From NCBI RefSeq assembly GCF_900169505.1, contig NZ_LT827021.1, positions 1,922,001 through 1,986,000 of the forward strand: 64,000 nucleotides of DNA. The letters run 5' to 3'. The DNA comes from Arabiibacter massiliensis. GTDB lineage: Bacteria; Actinomycetota; Coriobacteriia; Coriobacteriales; Eggerthellaceae. The position numbers and the translations under genes are program-made. Every line of letters begins with the position of its first letter. The first letter of the stretch is position 1. Below are positions 1 to 7,535 of this stretch, one piece after another. The notes beneath the pieces are model-generated. The model made no database searches. It was not told the DNA's origin and worked only from the letters and a program-made list of their open reading frames with translations.

Positions 1-1
1 C

Positions 2-919
2 GCTCAGCTGGCCGACGCGCCCGAGGGGTTCGACAGCTTGGACGGGTTGGGGCTGTTCTACGAGAAGCGCGTCGCGGGCGGAACGACCTACCTCGCGTTC
101 GCCGACATGAGCGCGGCGAGGGGCTGGCAGGCGCTCGCCCTCACGCTGGCGGGCGTGGGCGTGGCGGCGCTGGCTGCGTTCCTGGTGATCAGCGTGTTCT
201 TCTCGCGCTGGGCGCTGCGGCCGGTGGAGGACGCGTGGACGCGGCAGCGCCGGTTCGTGGCCGACGCGTCGCACGACTTGAAGACGCCGCTCACGGTGAT
301 CCTGGCGAACACGTCCATCTTGATGGAGCACCCCGAGCGCAGCGTGGCCAGCCAAAGCCAGTGGGTGGAGAGCACCCAGCACGAGGCCGAGCAGATGCAG
401 GGCCTGGTGGGCGACCTGCTGCTGCTCGCGCAGGCGGACGAGGGCGCGGCGAAGCCGGCGATGGAGCGCCTCGATCTGGCCGACCTCGTGGAGGGCGAGC
501 TCTTGCAGTTCGAGTCCGTGGCGTTCGAGCGCTCCATCGATTTGCACTCCAAGCTCGACGAGGACGTGGCGGTGCGCGGCAACGCGATGCGGCTGCGCAA
601 ACTGGTCGGAACGCTCTTGGACAACGCCTGCAAGTACGCCGACGAGGGCGGGCAGGTGGACGTGGAGCTGCATCGGACCGCGCGGCGCGTGGAGCTTGCG
701 GTGCGCAACACCGGCTTCGCCATCGCGCCCGAGGACCTGCCGCACGTGTTCGACCGCTTCTACCGCGCCGACAAGGCCCGCACCCGCGACGAGGGCGGCT
801 ACGGCCTGGGCCTGGCCATCGCCCGCGCCATCGCCGAGGAGCACGGCGGCACCCTCACCGCCGCCAGCGACGAGGCAACCGGCACCACGTTCACCCTCGC
901 GCTGCCGGCGTGCGAGTGA
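2..919 (+). CDS. Sensor histidine kinase, C-terminal part (5' end outside window)
   Basis: The reading frame is open from the left edge, so the first part of the gene is missing; 305 codons are visible. A membrane segment lies near residues 35-58 of the visible part. The HisKA phosphoacceptor motif ASHDLKTPL follows almost directly, without an obvious full HAMP domain. The HATPase part has the N-box LDNACKYA and a late glycine-rich box (YGLGLAIARAI). It should autophosphorylate on His and pass phosphate to a response regulator, probably encoded just upstream and out of view. It converges with the merR gene, with two bases between the stop codons. The signal sensed is unknown because the sensor domain is not in the window. 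Confidence 0.9.
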   Translation, partial: AQLADAPEGFDSLDGLGLFYEKRVAGGTTYLAFADMSAARGWQALALTLAGVGVAALAAFLVISVFFSRWALRPVEDAWTRQRRFVADASHDLKTPLTVILANTSILMEHPERSVASQSQWVESTQHEAEQMQGLVGDLLLLAQADEGAAKPAMERLDLADLVEGELLQFESVAFERSIDLHSKLDEDVAVRGNAMRLRKLVGTLLDNACKYADEGGQVDVELHRTARRVELAVRNTGFAIAPEDLPHVFDRFYRADKARTRDEGGYGLGLAIARAIAEEHGGTLTAASDEATGTTFTLALPACE

Positions 920-921
920 CG

Positions 922-1719
922 CTAGCGTTCGTGCAGCAGCTCCAGCGTGAAACGGTCGGGGCGCAGTTCGTCGTCCCAGATGTCGAGGGCGAGCACGGCG
1001 CGTTCGGGCGGCACGTCGGCGGCGGCCGCGAATGCGGCGGCGAACGCGGCCTCGAAGTCGTCGCGCTCGATGCGCTCGCCGGAGAACGTGCCGCCGGGAA
1101 GCTGCAGCAGGCCGTCCGGCGCGGCCCCCTTAGCAGGAGCGGCCGCCTCGAGCACTACGTGCCACGCGCTCCCGCCTTCCGCCGCAGGCAGCCGCGCCAT
1201 GCCCTGCAGGTACAGCGGCACGAGTCGACGCTCCTTCGCCTGCTCATACAGCTCAGTCGCCGCCTTCGCGTAGCGTTTGGCGTCGAAAGCATCGCCCTTC
1301 CAGGGAATAGCGAGCGCCAACCGCGGTTCCAGCGCACGCTCGTACGGCGCGGGCCCCTCGCGCAGGCGCTGTTGCAGGGCGACCTCGCGCTGGTAGCCCT
1401 CCACCTGCATCACGATGGCGCGGGCGCGCCGCAGGTTCTCGAGCGCCAGCAGCCGCCCGTGCTCGAGCAGCGCGTCCAAGTCGAGCCGGCCCTCCGCCGT
1501 GCGGTAGCGGCGTAGCTCCTTCAGCGGAAGCCCCAGCTCAACGCACGTGATGATCACGTCGAGCTCCGGCATCTGGCCAAGCGCGTAATAACGGTACCCC
1601 GTCTGCGCGTCCACGAAGGCCGGTCGCAGCACGCCGATGCGCTCGTAATAGCGCAGCGCCTTGATGCCCACGCCCTTCATGCGCGCCACCTCGCCGATGG
1701 AGAGCAGGTTATTTCTCAT
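922..1719 (-). CDS. MerR family transcriptional regulator with C-terminal effector-binding domain
   Basis: The 265-residue protein begins with a typical MerR winged HTH: LSIGEVARMKGV, then ALRYYERIGVLRP, then TGYRYY. A helical linker follows at about 75-125, then a C-terminal half that looks like a GyrI/BmrR-type ligand-binding domain. The ATG has a good ribosome binding site (AAAGGAG, four bases upstream). It is divergent from a paired SMR efflux pump, and the 67-base gap holds a MerR-type promoter with an overlong spacer. The likely role is activation of the pump in response to a toxic cationic or hydrophobic compound; the ligand cannot be told from sequence. Confidence 0.9.
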   Translation of the reverse strand: MRNNLLSIGEVARMKGVGIKALRYYERIGVLRPAFVDAQTGYRYYALGQMPELDVIITCVELGLPLKELRRYRTAEGRLDLDALLEHGRLLALENLRRARAIVMQVEGYQREVALQQRLREGPAPYERALEPRLALAIPWKGDAFDAKRYAKAATELYEQAKERRLVPLYLQGMARLPAAEGGSAWHVVLEAAAPAKGAAPDGLLQLPGGTFSGERIERDDFEAAFAAAFAAAADVPPERAVLALDIWDDELRPDRFTLELLHER

Positions 1720-1728
1720 GATTCTCCT

Positions 1729-1759
1729 TTGACTCGACCCTTAGGGGATACTTTAAGCT
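1729..1759 (+). promoter_or_regulatory. MerR-type promoter with 19-bp spacer driving the SMR genes
   Basis: A TTGACT -35 box at 1729-1734 and a TAAGCT -10 box at 1754-1759 are 19 bp apart. This is the overlong spacing that MerR-family activators correct by twisting DNA. Within the spacer, ACCCTTAGGGG is a short near-palindrome, a plausible operator centre. The site lies between the divergent merR gene and the SMR pair and points at the SMR pair. The assignment rests on spacing and context only. Confidence 0.6.
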
Positions 1760-1786
1760 TTCTTTCAGTCGAAGGAAAGGAACAAG

Positions 1787-2104
1787 ATGTCCCCGTACGT
1801 GCTGATGGCCGTCGCCATCGTTTCAGAGGTGTTCGGCAGCTCCATGATGAAGCTGTCCGACGGATTTAAAAGGAAGGCCCCCACCCTGGGCATCCTGGCC
1901 GGTTATTTGCTAGCGTTCTACCTGATGGCTCAGGCCATGCAGGAGCTGTCGCTCGGGTTCGTGTACGCCGCGTGGACCGGCGTGGGCATCGCGCTCACTG
2001 CCATCGTGGGCGCCGTGTTCTGGCGCGAGGGCCTCGGCGCGAAGAAGGCGCTCGGCATTGCTGCCGTCATCGGCGGCGTCGTCCTCTTGAAGATGGGAGC
2101 GTGA
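1787..2104 (+). CDS. Small multidrug resistance (SMR) efflux subunit 1
   Basis: The 105-residue protein has four hydrophobic helices and the SMR signature with the essential membrane Glu in helix 1 (AIVSEVFGSSMMKLS). The WTGVGIALTA stretch in helix 3 fits EmrE-like proteins. SMR proteins exchange protons for toxic cations as dimers in the inner membrane. The next gene is a second SMR subunit, so this is probably half of an obligate heterodimer of the EbrAB/YkkCD kind. The ATG is preceded by AAAGGA. Its promoter has MerR-type spacing. Confidence 0.93.
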   Translation: MSPYVLMAVAIVSEVFGSSMMKLSDGFKRKAPTLGILAGYLLAFYLMAQAMQELSLGFVYAAWTGVGIALTAIVGAVFWREGLGAKKALGIAAVIGGVVLLKMGA

Positions 2105-2107
2105 GCT

Positions 2108-2461
2108 ATGAGAACCCTGAACCCGTATCTGCTGCTGTCGGTGTCCATCGCAGGCGAAGTGTTCGGCACCACGATGATGAAACTCTCCGAAGGATTCACG
2201 CATCCCTTGTTCACCGCGCTCACCATTGGAAGCTACATCGTTGCGTTCGGCCTGCTCACGTTCACGCTCAAGCACCTGCCGCTGGGGCTGGCCTACGGCA
2301 TCTGGGGCGGCGTGGGAACCGTGGGCACAGCCGCCATCGGCATCGCGTTCTTCGGCGACCCGTTCGGCTGGACCACGTGCCTGGGCCTCGCGCTGGTGGT
2401 AGGCGGCATCGTGCTGCTCAACCAGGGATCGAAAGAGCCGCCAAAGACGAAGGAAGCGTAG
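2108..2461 (+). CDS. Small multidrug resistance (SMR) efflux subunit 2
   Basis: This 117-residue SMR protein starts three bases after the stop of the first subunit. It keeps the helix 1 glutamate (AGEVFGTTMMKLSEGF) and the IWGGVGTVG stretch in helix 3. The C-terminal tail is charged (EPPKTKEA) and longer than in subunit 1, as is common in paired SMR systems where the two subunits have opposite topology. Coexpression from one MerR-controlled promoter supports a heterodimeric drug/proton antiporter. The gene converges with glutamine synthetase; only 18 bases separate the stops. Confidence 0.93.
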   Translation: MRTLNPYLLLSVSIAGEVFGTTMMKLSEGFTHPLFTALTIGSYIVAFGLLTFTLKHLPLGLAYGIWGGVGTVGTAAIGIAFFGDPFGWTTCLGLALVVGGIVLLNQGSKEPPKTKEA

Positions 2462-2479
2462 ACCTTTTGTCATCCTGCT

Positions 2480-4570
2480 CTACACGTAGAACAGGATGTC
2501 GTTGTAGGTGGGCACGGGCCAATGGTCGTTGTCCACCAGCACCTCGAGGTCGTCCACGGCAGTGCGCAGGCGGTCCATGATGGGGATGATCTCGTGCGCG
2601 TAGGTGTTCGCCTTCTCCTGCTCGTCGACGATCTCGAGCGTCTCGTGGTGGCGCTTGCCGAGCGCGCGCAGGTGCGTGTCGATCTCGCGGACGCCCTCCA
2701 CCAGGCGGCGCAGCAGCTCCTCCTGCTGGTCGACGTTGGCCGTGGGGCACGCGGAGCGGATGGCGTTGATGTTGCCCGCCACCTCGGCCGCGTAGTTGTT
2801 GATGGCCGGCAGGAACATGCGGCGCACCATGCGCTTCATCGTGCGCGCCTCGATGTTCAGCAGCTTGTTGTACTTCTCCAGCTTCACCTCGTAGCGGCTG
2901 CGCACCTCGGTTTCGGAGAGCACGCCGAACTCCTCGAACAGCGCGATGTTGTCCGGCGCGATGAAGCACGGCAAGGCATCGGCGGTATTCGTCTTATTCG
3001 CCAGGCCGCGACGCTCGGCCTCCTGCGTCCACTCCTCCGAGTAGCCGTCGCCGTTGAAGATGATGCGCTGGTGCCTCTTCAGCATCTCGCGGATGTAGTC
3101 GATGGCGGCTGCCTCGAACTCCTCGCCCTGCTTGCCTTCCATCGCGTCGGCGAAACCTTTCAAGCTCTTCGCCATGGCGGTGTTGAGGATCATGTTGCAG
3201 TCCGACAGGTTCACGGCCGAGCCCGGCATGCGGAACTCGAACTTGTTGCCCGTGAACGCGAACGGCGAGGTGCGGTTGCGGTCGGTGTTGTCCTTGAGGA
3301 AGTTCGGCAGCACGGCCACGCCCAGGTCCATGGCCACCTTGTCGGCGCTCGCATACTCGTGGTCGTTCACGAGCGCGTCCACGATGGCGTCCAGCTCGTC
3401 GCCCAGGAACACCGAGATGATAGCCGGCGGCGCCTCGTCGGCCCCGAGGCGATGGTCGTTGCCGGCGGAGGCCACCGACATGCGCAGCAGCTCCTGGTAG
3501 TCGTCCACCGCCTGGATGACGCCGGTGAGGAACACGAGGAAGCGCAGGTTGTCCATGGGGCTCTCGCCGGGATCGAACAGGTTCTTCTTGCCGGCCGACA
3601 GCGACCAGTTGTTGTGCTTGCCCGAGCCGTTGATGCCTGCGAACGGCTTCTCGTGCTGGAGGCACACCAGGCCGTGATGCGACGCCAAGAGGCGCATCTT
3701 CTCCATCGTGAGCAGGTTCTCGTCCACGCCGCGGTTCACGTTCGTGAAGATGGGCGCCAGCTCGTGCTGGGCCGGGGCCACCTCGTTGTGCTTCGTGCGC
3801 GCGGGCACGCCGAGCGCCCACAGCTCGTCGTCGAGTTCCTTCATGAACTCGTTCACGGTGGGTCGGATGGCACCGAAGTAGTGCTCGTCGAGTTCCTGGC
3901 CCTTGCAGGGCGCGTAGCCGAACAGCGTGCGGCCGCACATGATGAGGTCTTGGCGCTGCGCGTAGGCTTTCTCGGAGACGAGGAAGTACTCCTGCTCGGC
4001 GCCCAGGGTGGGCACGACTCGCTGATGAGGTTCGCCGAACAGGGCGAGCACGCGATTGGCCTGCTCTTCAACGACGCTCATGGAGCGCAGGAGCGGCGTC
4101 TTCTTGTCGAGCGCCTCGCCGGTGTAGCTGCAGAAGGCGGTGGGGATGCACAGCACCTCGTCCTTGATGAACGCGTAGCTCGTGGGGTCCCAGGCCGTGT
4201 AGCCGCGGGCCTCGAAGGTGGCGCGCAAGCCGCCGGAGGGGAAGCTGGAGGCGTCGGGCTCGCCCTGGATCAGCTCTTTCCCGGAGAAGCTCATGATGGC
4301 GCGGCCGTCGCTCACCGGATCGAGGAAGCTGTCGTGCTTCTCGGATGTGATGCCGGTGAGGGGTTGGAACCAGTGCGTGAAGTGGGTCGCGCCTTTCTCG
4401 ATGGCCCATTCCTTCATGGCGTGCGCCACGACGTTGGCCACTTCGATCTCGAGGGGCTTGCCCTCCTTCATGGTTTTGATCAGGCTCTTGTACGTCGCAG
4501 AGGGCAGCCGCTCCTGCATCGTGTGCTCGTTGAACACCATCGAGCCGTAAATGTCCGAAATCATCGCCAT
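2480..4570 (-). CDS. glnN: Glutamine synthetase type III
   Basis: This 696-residue enzyme matches the roughly 700-residue GSIII family, which makes glutamine from glutamate, ammonia and ATP. Family features seen are LGAEQEYFLV (metal and glutamate binding), the NNWSLSAGKKN region and the RTSPFAFTGNKFEFR segment. The start was placed at 4570 (MAMISD) because GAGGTGAGGAG lies ten bases upstream. An in-frame ATG two codons later and an upstream extension to 4603 are less well supported. It is a monocistronic gene and the only glutamine synthetase in the window. No GlnR or PII gene is nearby, so its nitrogen regulation cannot be read from the sequence. Confidence 0.95.
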   Translation of the reverse strand: MAMISDIYGSMVFNEHTMQERLPSATYKSLIKTMKEGKPLEIEVANVVAHAMKEWAIEKGATHFTHWFQPLTGITSEKHDSFLDPVSDGRAIMSFSGKELIQGEPDASSFPSGGLRATFEARGYTAWDPTSYAFIKDEVLCIPTAFCSYTGEALDKKTPLLRSMSVVEEQANRVLALFGEPHQRVVPTLGAEQEYFLVSEKAYAQRQDLIMCGRTLFGYAPCKGQELDEHYFGAIRPTVNEFMKELDDELWALGVPARTKHNEVAPAQHELAPIFTNVNRGVDENLLTMEKMRLLASHHGLVCLQHEKPFAGINGSGKHNNWSLSAGKKNLFDPGESPMDNLRFLVFLTGVIQAVDDYQELLRMSVASAGNDHRLGADEAPPAIISVFLGDELDAIVDALVNDHEYASADKVAMDLGVAVLPNFLKDNTDRNRTSPFAFTGNKFEFRMPGSAVNLSDCNMILNTAMAKSLKGFADAMEGKQGEEFEAAAIDYIREMLKRHQRIIFNGDGYSEEWTQEAERRGLANKTNTADALPCFIAPDNIALFEEFGVLSETEVRSRYEVKLEKYNKLLNIEARTMKRMVRRMFLPAINNYAAEVAGNINAIRSACPTANVDQQEELLRRLVEGVREIDTHLRALGKRHHETLEIVDEQEKANTYAHEIIPIMDRLRTAVDDLEVLVDNDHWPVPTYNDILFYV

Positions 4571-4695
4571 GAGTGCGTGCTCCTCACCTCGTCTGCCGCG
4601 CAAAACGTATCACTCGCATACGATAGCATGCCAGGCGGGCGAAACCCCCCGTCATCATGCGGTTATCAAACGAACGGCGAAATGTCGCACGACGC

Positions 4696-4750
4696 ATTTT
4701 CGCTCCGAAAACACGCCTCCTGCGCTGAGGCGTGTTTGCGGAGCGAAAAT
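4696..4750. repeat. Palindromic repeat family A, copy 1
   Basis: Two 24-base arms (4696-4719 and 4727-4750) with one mismatch flank a 7-base loop. The core TTCGCTCCGAAAACACGCC reads outward from each arm. A second copy with the same core is at 6737-6791. It sits 18 bases past the stop of the LytS-like kinase gene and could end its transcription, although there is no clear U-tract. The rest of the 4571-4767 gap holds only the glnN start region. Confidence 0.85.
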
Positions 4751-4767
4751 CGGGGCGCGGAGGTACC

Positions 4768-6648
4768 TCACGCGTGCGGGAGCGTCACCTCCACGCGGCA
4801 GCCTTCGCCGGGGCGGCTTGCCAGCGACACGGTGCCGCCGCACAGGACGCGCACGCGGAACGCCACGTTCGCCAGCCCTACGTGGCTGCGCGAGGGGTCG
4901 CCGCCGCACGGCACGCCCTCTTCGACATCGGCAAGGTCGACGGGACGGTCGAACCCTGCGCCGTCGTCGGCCACGCTCACGTGGAAGCCCCTTTCGTCGC
5001 GCCACGACGACACGACCACGGTGCCGCCCCCGCGCTTCCGGCGCAGTCCGTGCCTGATGGCGTTCTCCACGAGCGGCTGCACCGTGAGCGCGGGGATGAG
5101 AAAGTCGCGTTCGCCCTCCTCGACGACCACGGACACGTTGGGGAACCGCAGCCGCTCGATGGCGACGTAGTGCTGCAGGTGGTCGAGCTCCTTCGCGAAG
5201 AGGATGGGCTCGTCGTTGGCGAGCGAGTCCATGTTGCCGCGCAGGTAGCCGGCGAAGTCGCCGACGGTGCGCGCGGCGAGGGGCGGGTCGTCCGTGCAGA
5301 GGTACTGGATGGTGACCAGCGCGTTGTACAGGAAGTGCGGCTGGATCTGCGAGATGGTGATGGCGATGCGCGACCGCACGAGCTCCTGCTCCACCTGGTG
5401 CGCGCGCTCGGCAAGCGCCACCTGCTCGCGCGCGTACAGGAACAGCGCGACGAAGCGCACGCACACCGAGAAGGCGATGCCGGCCGTGAGCGCGAACCCG
5501 GTCGAAACGCCCCAGATCAAATACGACAGTCCCTCGGCGAACGCCCCGATGGCCGCCGGAAGCGCAGCGGCGGCGGCTTCCTTCATGAAGCGGTCGCGCC
5601 GTGCGAACGCGTCGCGCATGAAGCCGATGGCCACGGCCAGGATGGCTATCTCAAACGGCGCGACGATGAACGTGTTCGCGTCGAACAGCGAGAGCGCCCC
5701 GGCAAGGCGCAGGACGACGACTGCTGCCTGAACGGCGACGAGACCGATAAGGACGGCCCGGGCACGACGCCGGAAGCGCCCGCGGGCGCGGCTGACCACG
5801 AACCCGACGAGCGCGATGCCCAGCAGGTCCTGCGACAGCAGGCTCACTGCGGCGGTGAACTGCGGGTTCGGGACGAGCAAGGTGATGTAGTCGAAGCAGA
5901 AGAATATCCACACGCCGCCCAGCAGCACGAAGCAGGCGAACAGGAGGCTGCCGCGCTCCTTCGGCATGCCGACGAAGCGGCCGGCGCTCGCGATGAGGAG
6001 CAGGCAGGCCCCCGCGAACAGCACGGCGACGCCGCACGCGAACATCGGCGAGAACAGCCCGATCATGTCGTGGCGCAGCGAGTCCTCGTCGCCGGCGCAC
6101 AGCGTGCGGAACGTCAGCTCGTAGTCGCCCCGCGAGCTGTAGAGCGTCGCATGCCGCAGCTCTACCTCCACCTCGTCGTCCGCGTCGATACCGGGCGAGG
6201 GGAAGCTCACCCACCCGAGCATGGGCTCTGCGGCGGGTCCGTCGGCGCTGAGCCCGTCGAAGCCGAACACGCTGACGCCGTTCACCCGCACGACGCACGC
6301 CGTGCTGCTAAGGCGCAGGTTGACGGGCGTCCCCGCCGGGACCGCCGAGGAGAGGCGTCCCTTCACCGCCACCGACCGGATGCCGATGAGCGGGCCCTCG
6401 AACGTCGTGCCGTCTAAGGGGAGCCATGCGCCGCCGTCGACGCGGTAGGAGCCTTGGAAAGCGAGTGGCGTGGTGCCGTCGGCGTCGGCGTCGGCGACGA
6501 ACGTTCGGTCGCCGGGGCTGGAGAACCACGCGAGGGCGAGCGTCGCGCACACCGCGACGAGCACCGCCGCGAGTGCGAGCGCATGCAGCAGCGACCCGCC
6601 GCGCTTCGGCGAGCCGTCGTCGACCCTGTGTCCGTTATCGTCCAGCAT
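4768..6648 (-). CDS. LytS-like membrane sensor histidine kinase (orphan)
   Basis: The 626-residue protein has an N-terminal membrane anchor (about 20-42) and an extracytoplasmic beta-rich domain to about 195, like 7TMR-DISM extracellular regions. Seven or so membrane helices follow (about 205-415). The kinase core is of the His_kinase type: IQPHFLYNAL with the phosphorylated His near 436, N-box VENAIRHG near 529, then ADDGAGFD. Such kinases normally pair with a LytTR-type response regulator, but none lies next to it. The start has GGGAGG only two or three bases upstream, so the exact start is less certain. Its signal is unknown. Confidence 0.88.
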   Translation of the reverse strand: MLDDNGHRVDDGSPKRGGSLLHALALAAVLVAVCATLALAWFSSPGDRTFVADADADGTTPLAFQGSYRVDGGAWLPLDGTTFEGPLIGIRSVAVKGRLSSAVPAGTPVNLRLSSTACVVRVNGVSVFGFDGLSADGPAAEPMLGWVSFPSPGIDADDEVEVELRHATLYSSRGDYELTFRTLCAGDEDSLRHDMIGLFSPMFACGVAVLFAGACLLLIASAGRFVGMPKERGSLLFACFVLLGGVWIFFCFDYITLLVPNPQFTAAVSLLSQDLLGIALVGFVVSRARGRFRRRARAVLIGLVAVQAAVVVLRLAGALSLFDANTFIVAPFEIAILAVAIGFMRDAFARRDRFMKEAAAAALPAAIGAFAEGLSYLIWGVSTGFALTAGIAFSVCVRFVALFLYAREQVALAERAHQVEQELVRSRIAITISQIQPHFLYNALVTIQYLCTDDPPLAARTVGDFAGYLRGNMDSLANDEPILFAKELDHLQHYVAIERLRFPNVSVVVEEGERDFLIPALTVQPLVENAIRHGLRRKRGGGTVVVSSWRDERGFHVSVADDGAGFDRPVDLADVEEGVPCGGDPSRSHVGLANVAFRVRVLCGGTVSLASRPGEGCRVEVTLPHA

Positions 6649-6736
6649 TCCCTCCCCCGCGCGCCCACATCCGCCGAGCCCATTCTACTACCGAGTTGCG
6701 AGGGAGCGCGCAACTCGTCAACCGCCGCATACCCCG

Positions 6737-6791
6737 ATCTTCGCTCCGAAAACACGCCTCGTGCGCTGAGGCATGTTTTCGGAGCGAAGAT
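6737..6791. repeat. Palindromic repeat family A, copy 2
   Basis: Arms at 6737-6760 and 6768-6791 repeat the core of copy 1 (TTCGCTCCGAAAACACGCC) with one arm mismatch and the same TGCGCT loop. It lies back to back with a family B palindrome in the 234-base gap between the acetyltransferase and the LytS-like kinase, so two unrelated long hairpins are stacked there. Confidence 0.85.
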
Positions 6792-6805
6792 GAGCCTGCG
6801 AAAGT

Positions 6806-6865
6806 TGATTGTCGACCGAAACACACGCTTCAGCACCCTGTGGCGTGTGTTTCGGTCGACAATCA
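6806..6865. repeat. Palindromic repeat family B, copy 1
   Basis: The arms read TGATTGTCGACCGAAACACA and its complement, 23 bases in all and perfectly paired. The loop ends in TGTGGC, also present in the other two copies (20864-20919 and 55201-55260). It begins 17 bases past the stop of the acetyltransferase gene. The arm core CCGAAACACACG resembles that of family A (CCGAAAACACGC), so the two families may be related. Confidence 0.88.
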
Positions 6866-6882
6866 GGGGGCGGAATGCGCAG

Positions 6883-7428
6883 CTACAGCGCGTACTCGTA
6901 GAGCACGGCGTCGCGGCCGAGATGGGGATAGAAGTCCTCGTAGACGCCGCAGTTCGCGAAGCCGCACGACTCGTAGAGGCGCTGCGCGCGGACGTTGTCG
7001 GTGAAGGTGTCCAGCCGCAGCGCCTTCGCGCCGGCCTCGCGCGCGACCGCGATGCCTCCCTCCACGAGCTGCCGCGCGAATCCGCGCCCGTGGAACTCCG
7101 GCAGCGTGGCCAGCACGTGCACCACCAGCGCCTCGTCGGGTGCGGCGTCCACCTGCCAACGCACCCGGTCGTAGCCGGGATCGCCCACGGCGTTCAGCAC
7201 CATAGCGGCGGCGAAGCGCGGCCCGGCGGCCCCGGCCTCGCCTTCGCCAACCTCCACCACCAGCACCTCGCCCGCCTCGGTCGACGCGCGCAGGAAGGCC
7301 CGCGACGGATGCACGTCGTGCTCCCAGCACACGTCGAACTCCGTGCCGCGCATCCCGTCGATCATCTTCGTGTAGAAATCCAGCACCTGCTCGACCTCAT
7401 CGGCCTGCGCGGGGCGAACTTTCAGCAT
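6883..7428 (-). CDS. GNAT family N-acetyltransferase
   Basis: This 181-residue protein has the GNAT acetyl-CoA loop (HGRGFARQLV) and the C-terminal DNVRAQRLYESCGF motif. Such enzymes move an acetyl group from acetyl-CoA to an amine; the substrate is not predictable here. The start at 7428 is chosen over the longer frame because GGAAAGGAG lies seven bases upstream. It appears monocistronic, between a terminator-like hairpin upstream and two stacked palindromes downstream. Confidence 0.88.
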   Translation of the reverse strand: MLKVRPAQADEVEQVLDFYTKMIDGMRGTEFDVCWEHDVHPSRAFLRASTEAGEVLVVEVGEGEAGAAGPRFAAAMVLNAVGDPGYDRVRWQVDAAPDEALVVHVLATLPEFHGRGFARQLVEGGIAVAREAGAKALRLDTFTDNVRAQRLYESCGFANCGVYEDFYPHLGRDAVLYEYAL

Positions 7429-7482
7429 GCATGCGCTCCTTTCCAAGTGTGACGAAAAGATGATACCGCATACACGCGAAAC

Positions 7483-7508
7483 GAGGCCCCGCAGCACGCA
7501 GGGGCCTC
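7483..7508 (-). terminator. Hairpin after the flavin reductase gene
   Basis: GAGGCCCC and GGGGCCTC form a perfect 8-bp stem around a 10-base loop, 27 bases past the reductase stop codon. The U-tract is poor (GTTTCGCG on the minus strand), so termination strength is uncertain. Confidence 0.6.
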
Positions 7509-7535
7509 CTCGCTGATTCGATAGCAAAAGGCTGC

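Noticed and set aside
2462..2479. Terminator between the SMR pair and glnN
   Set aside because: The 18-base gap has no stable stem with a U-tract.
2522..5170. 882-residue plus-strand frame antisense to glutamine synthetase
   Set aside because: Rich in Val, His, Leu and Arg with no motif, as expected opposite a GC-rich gene; glnN on the other strand is unmistakable.
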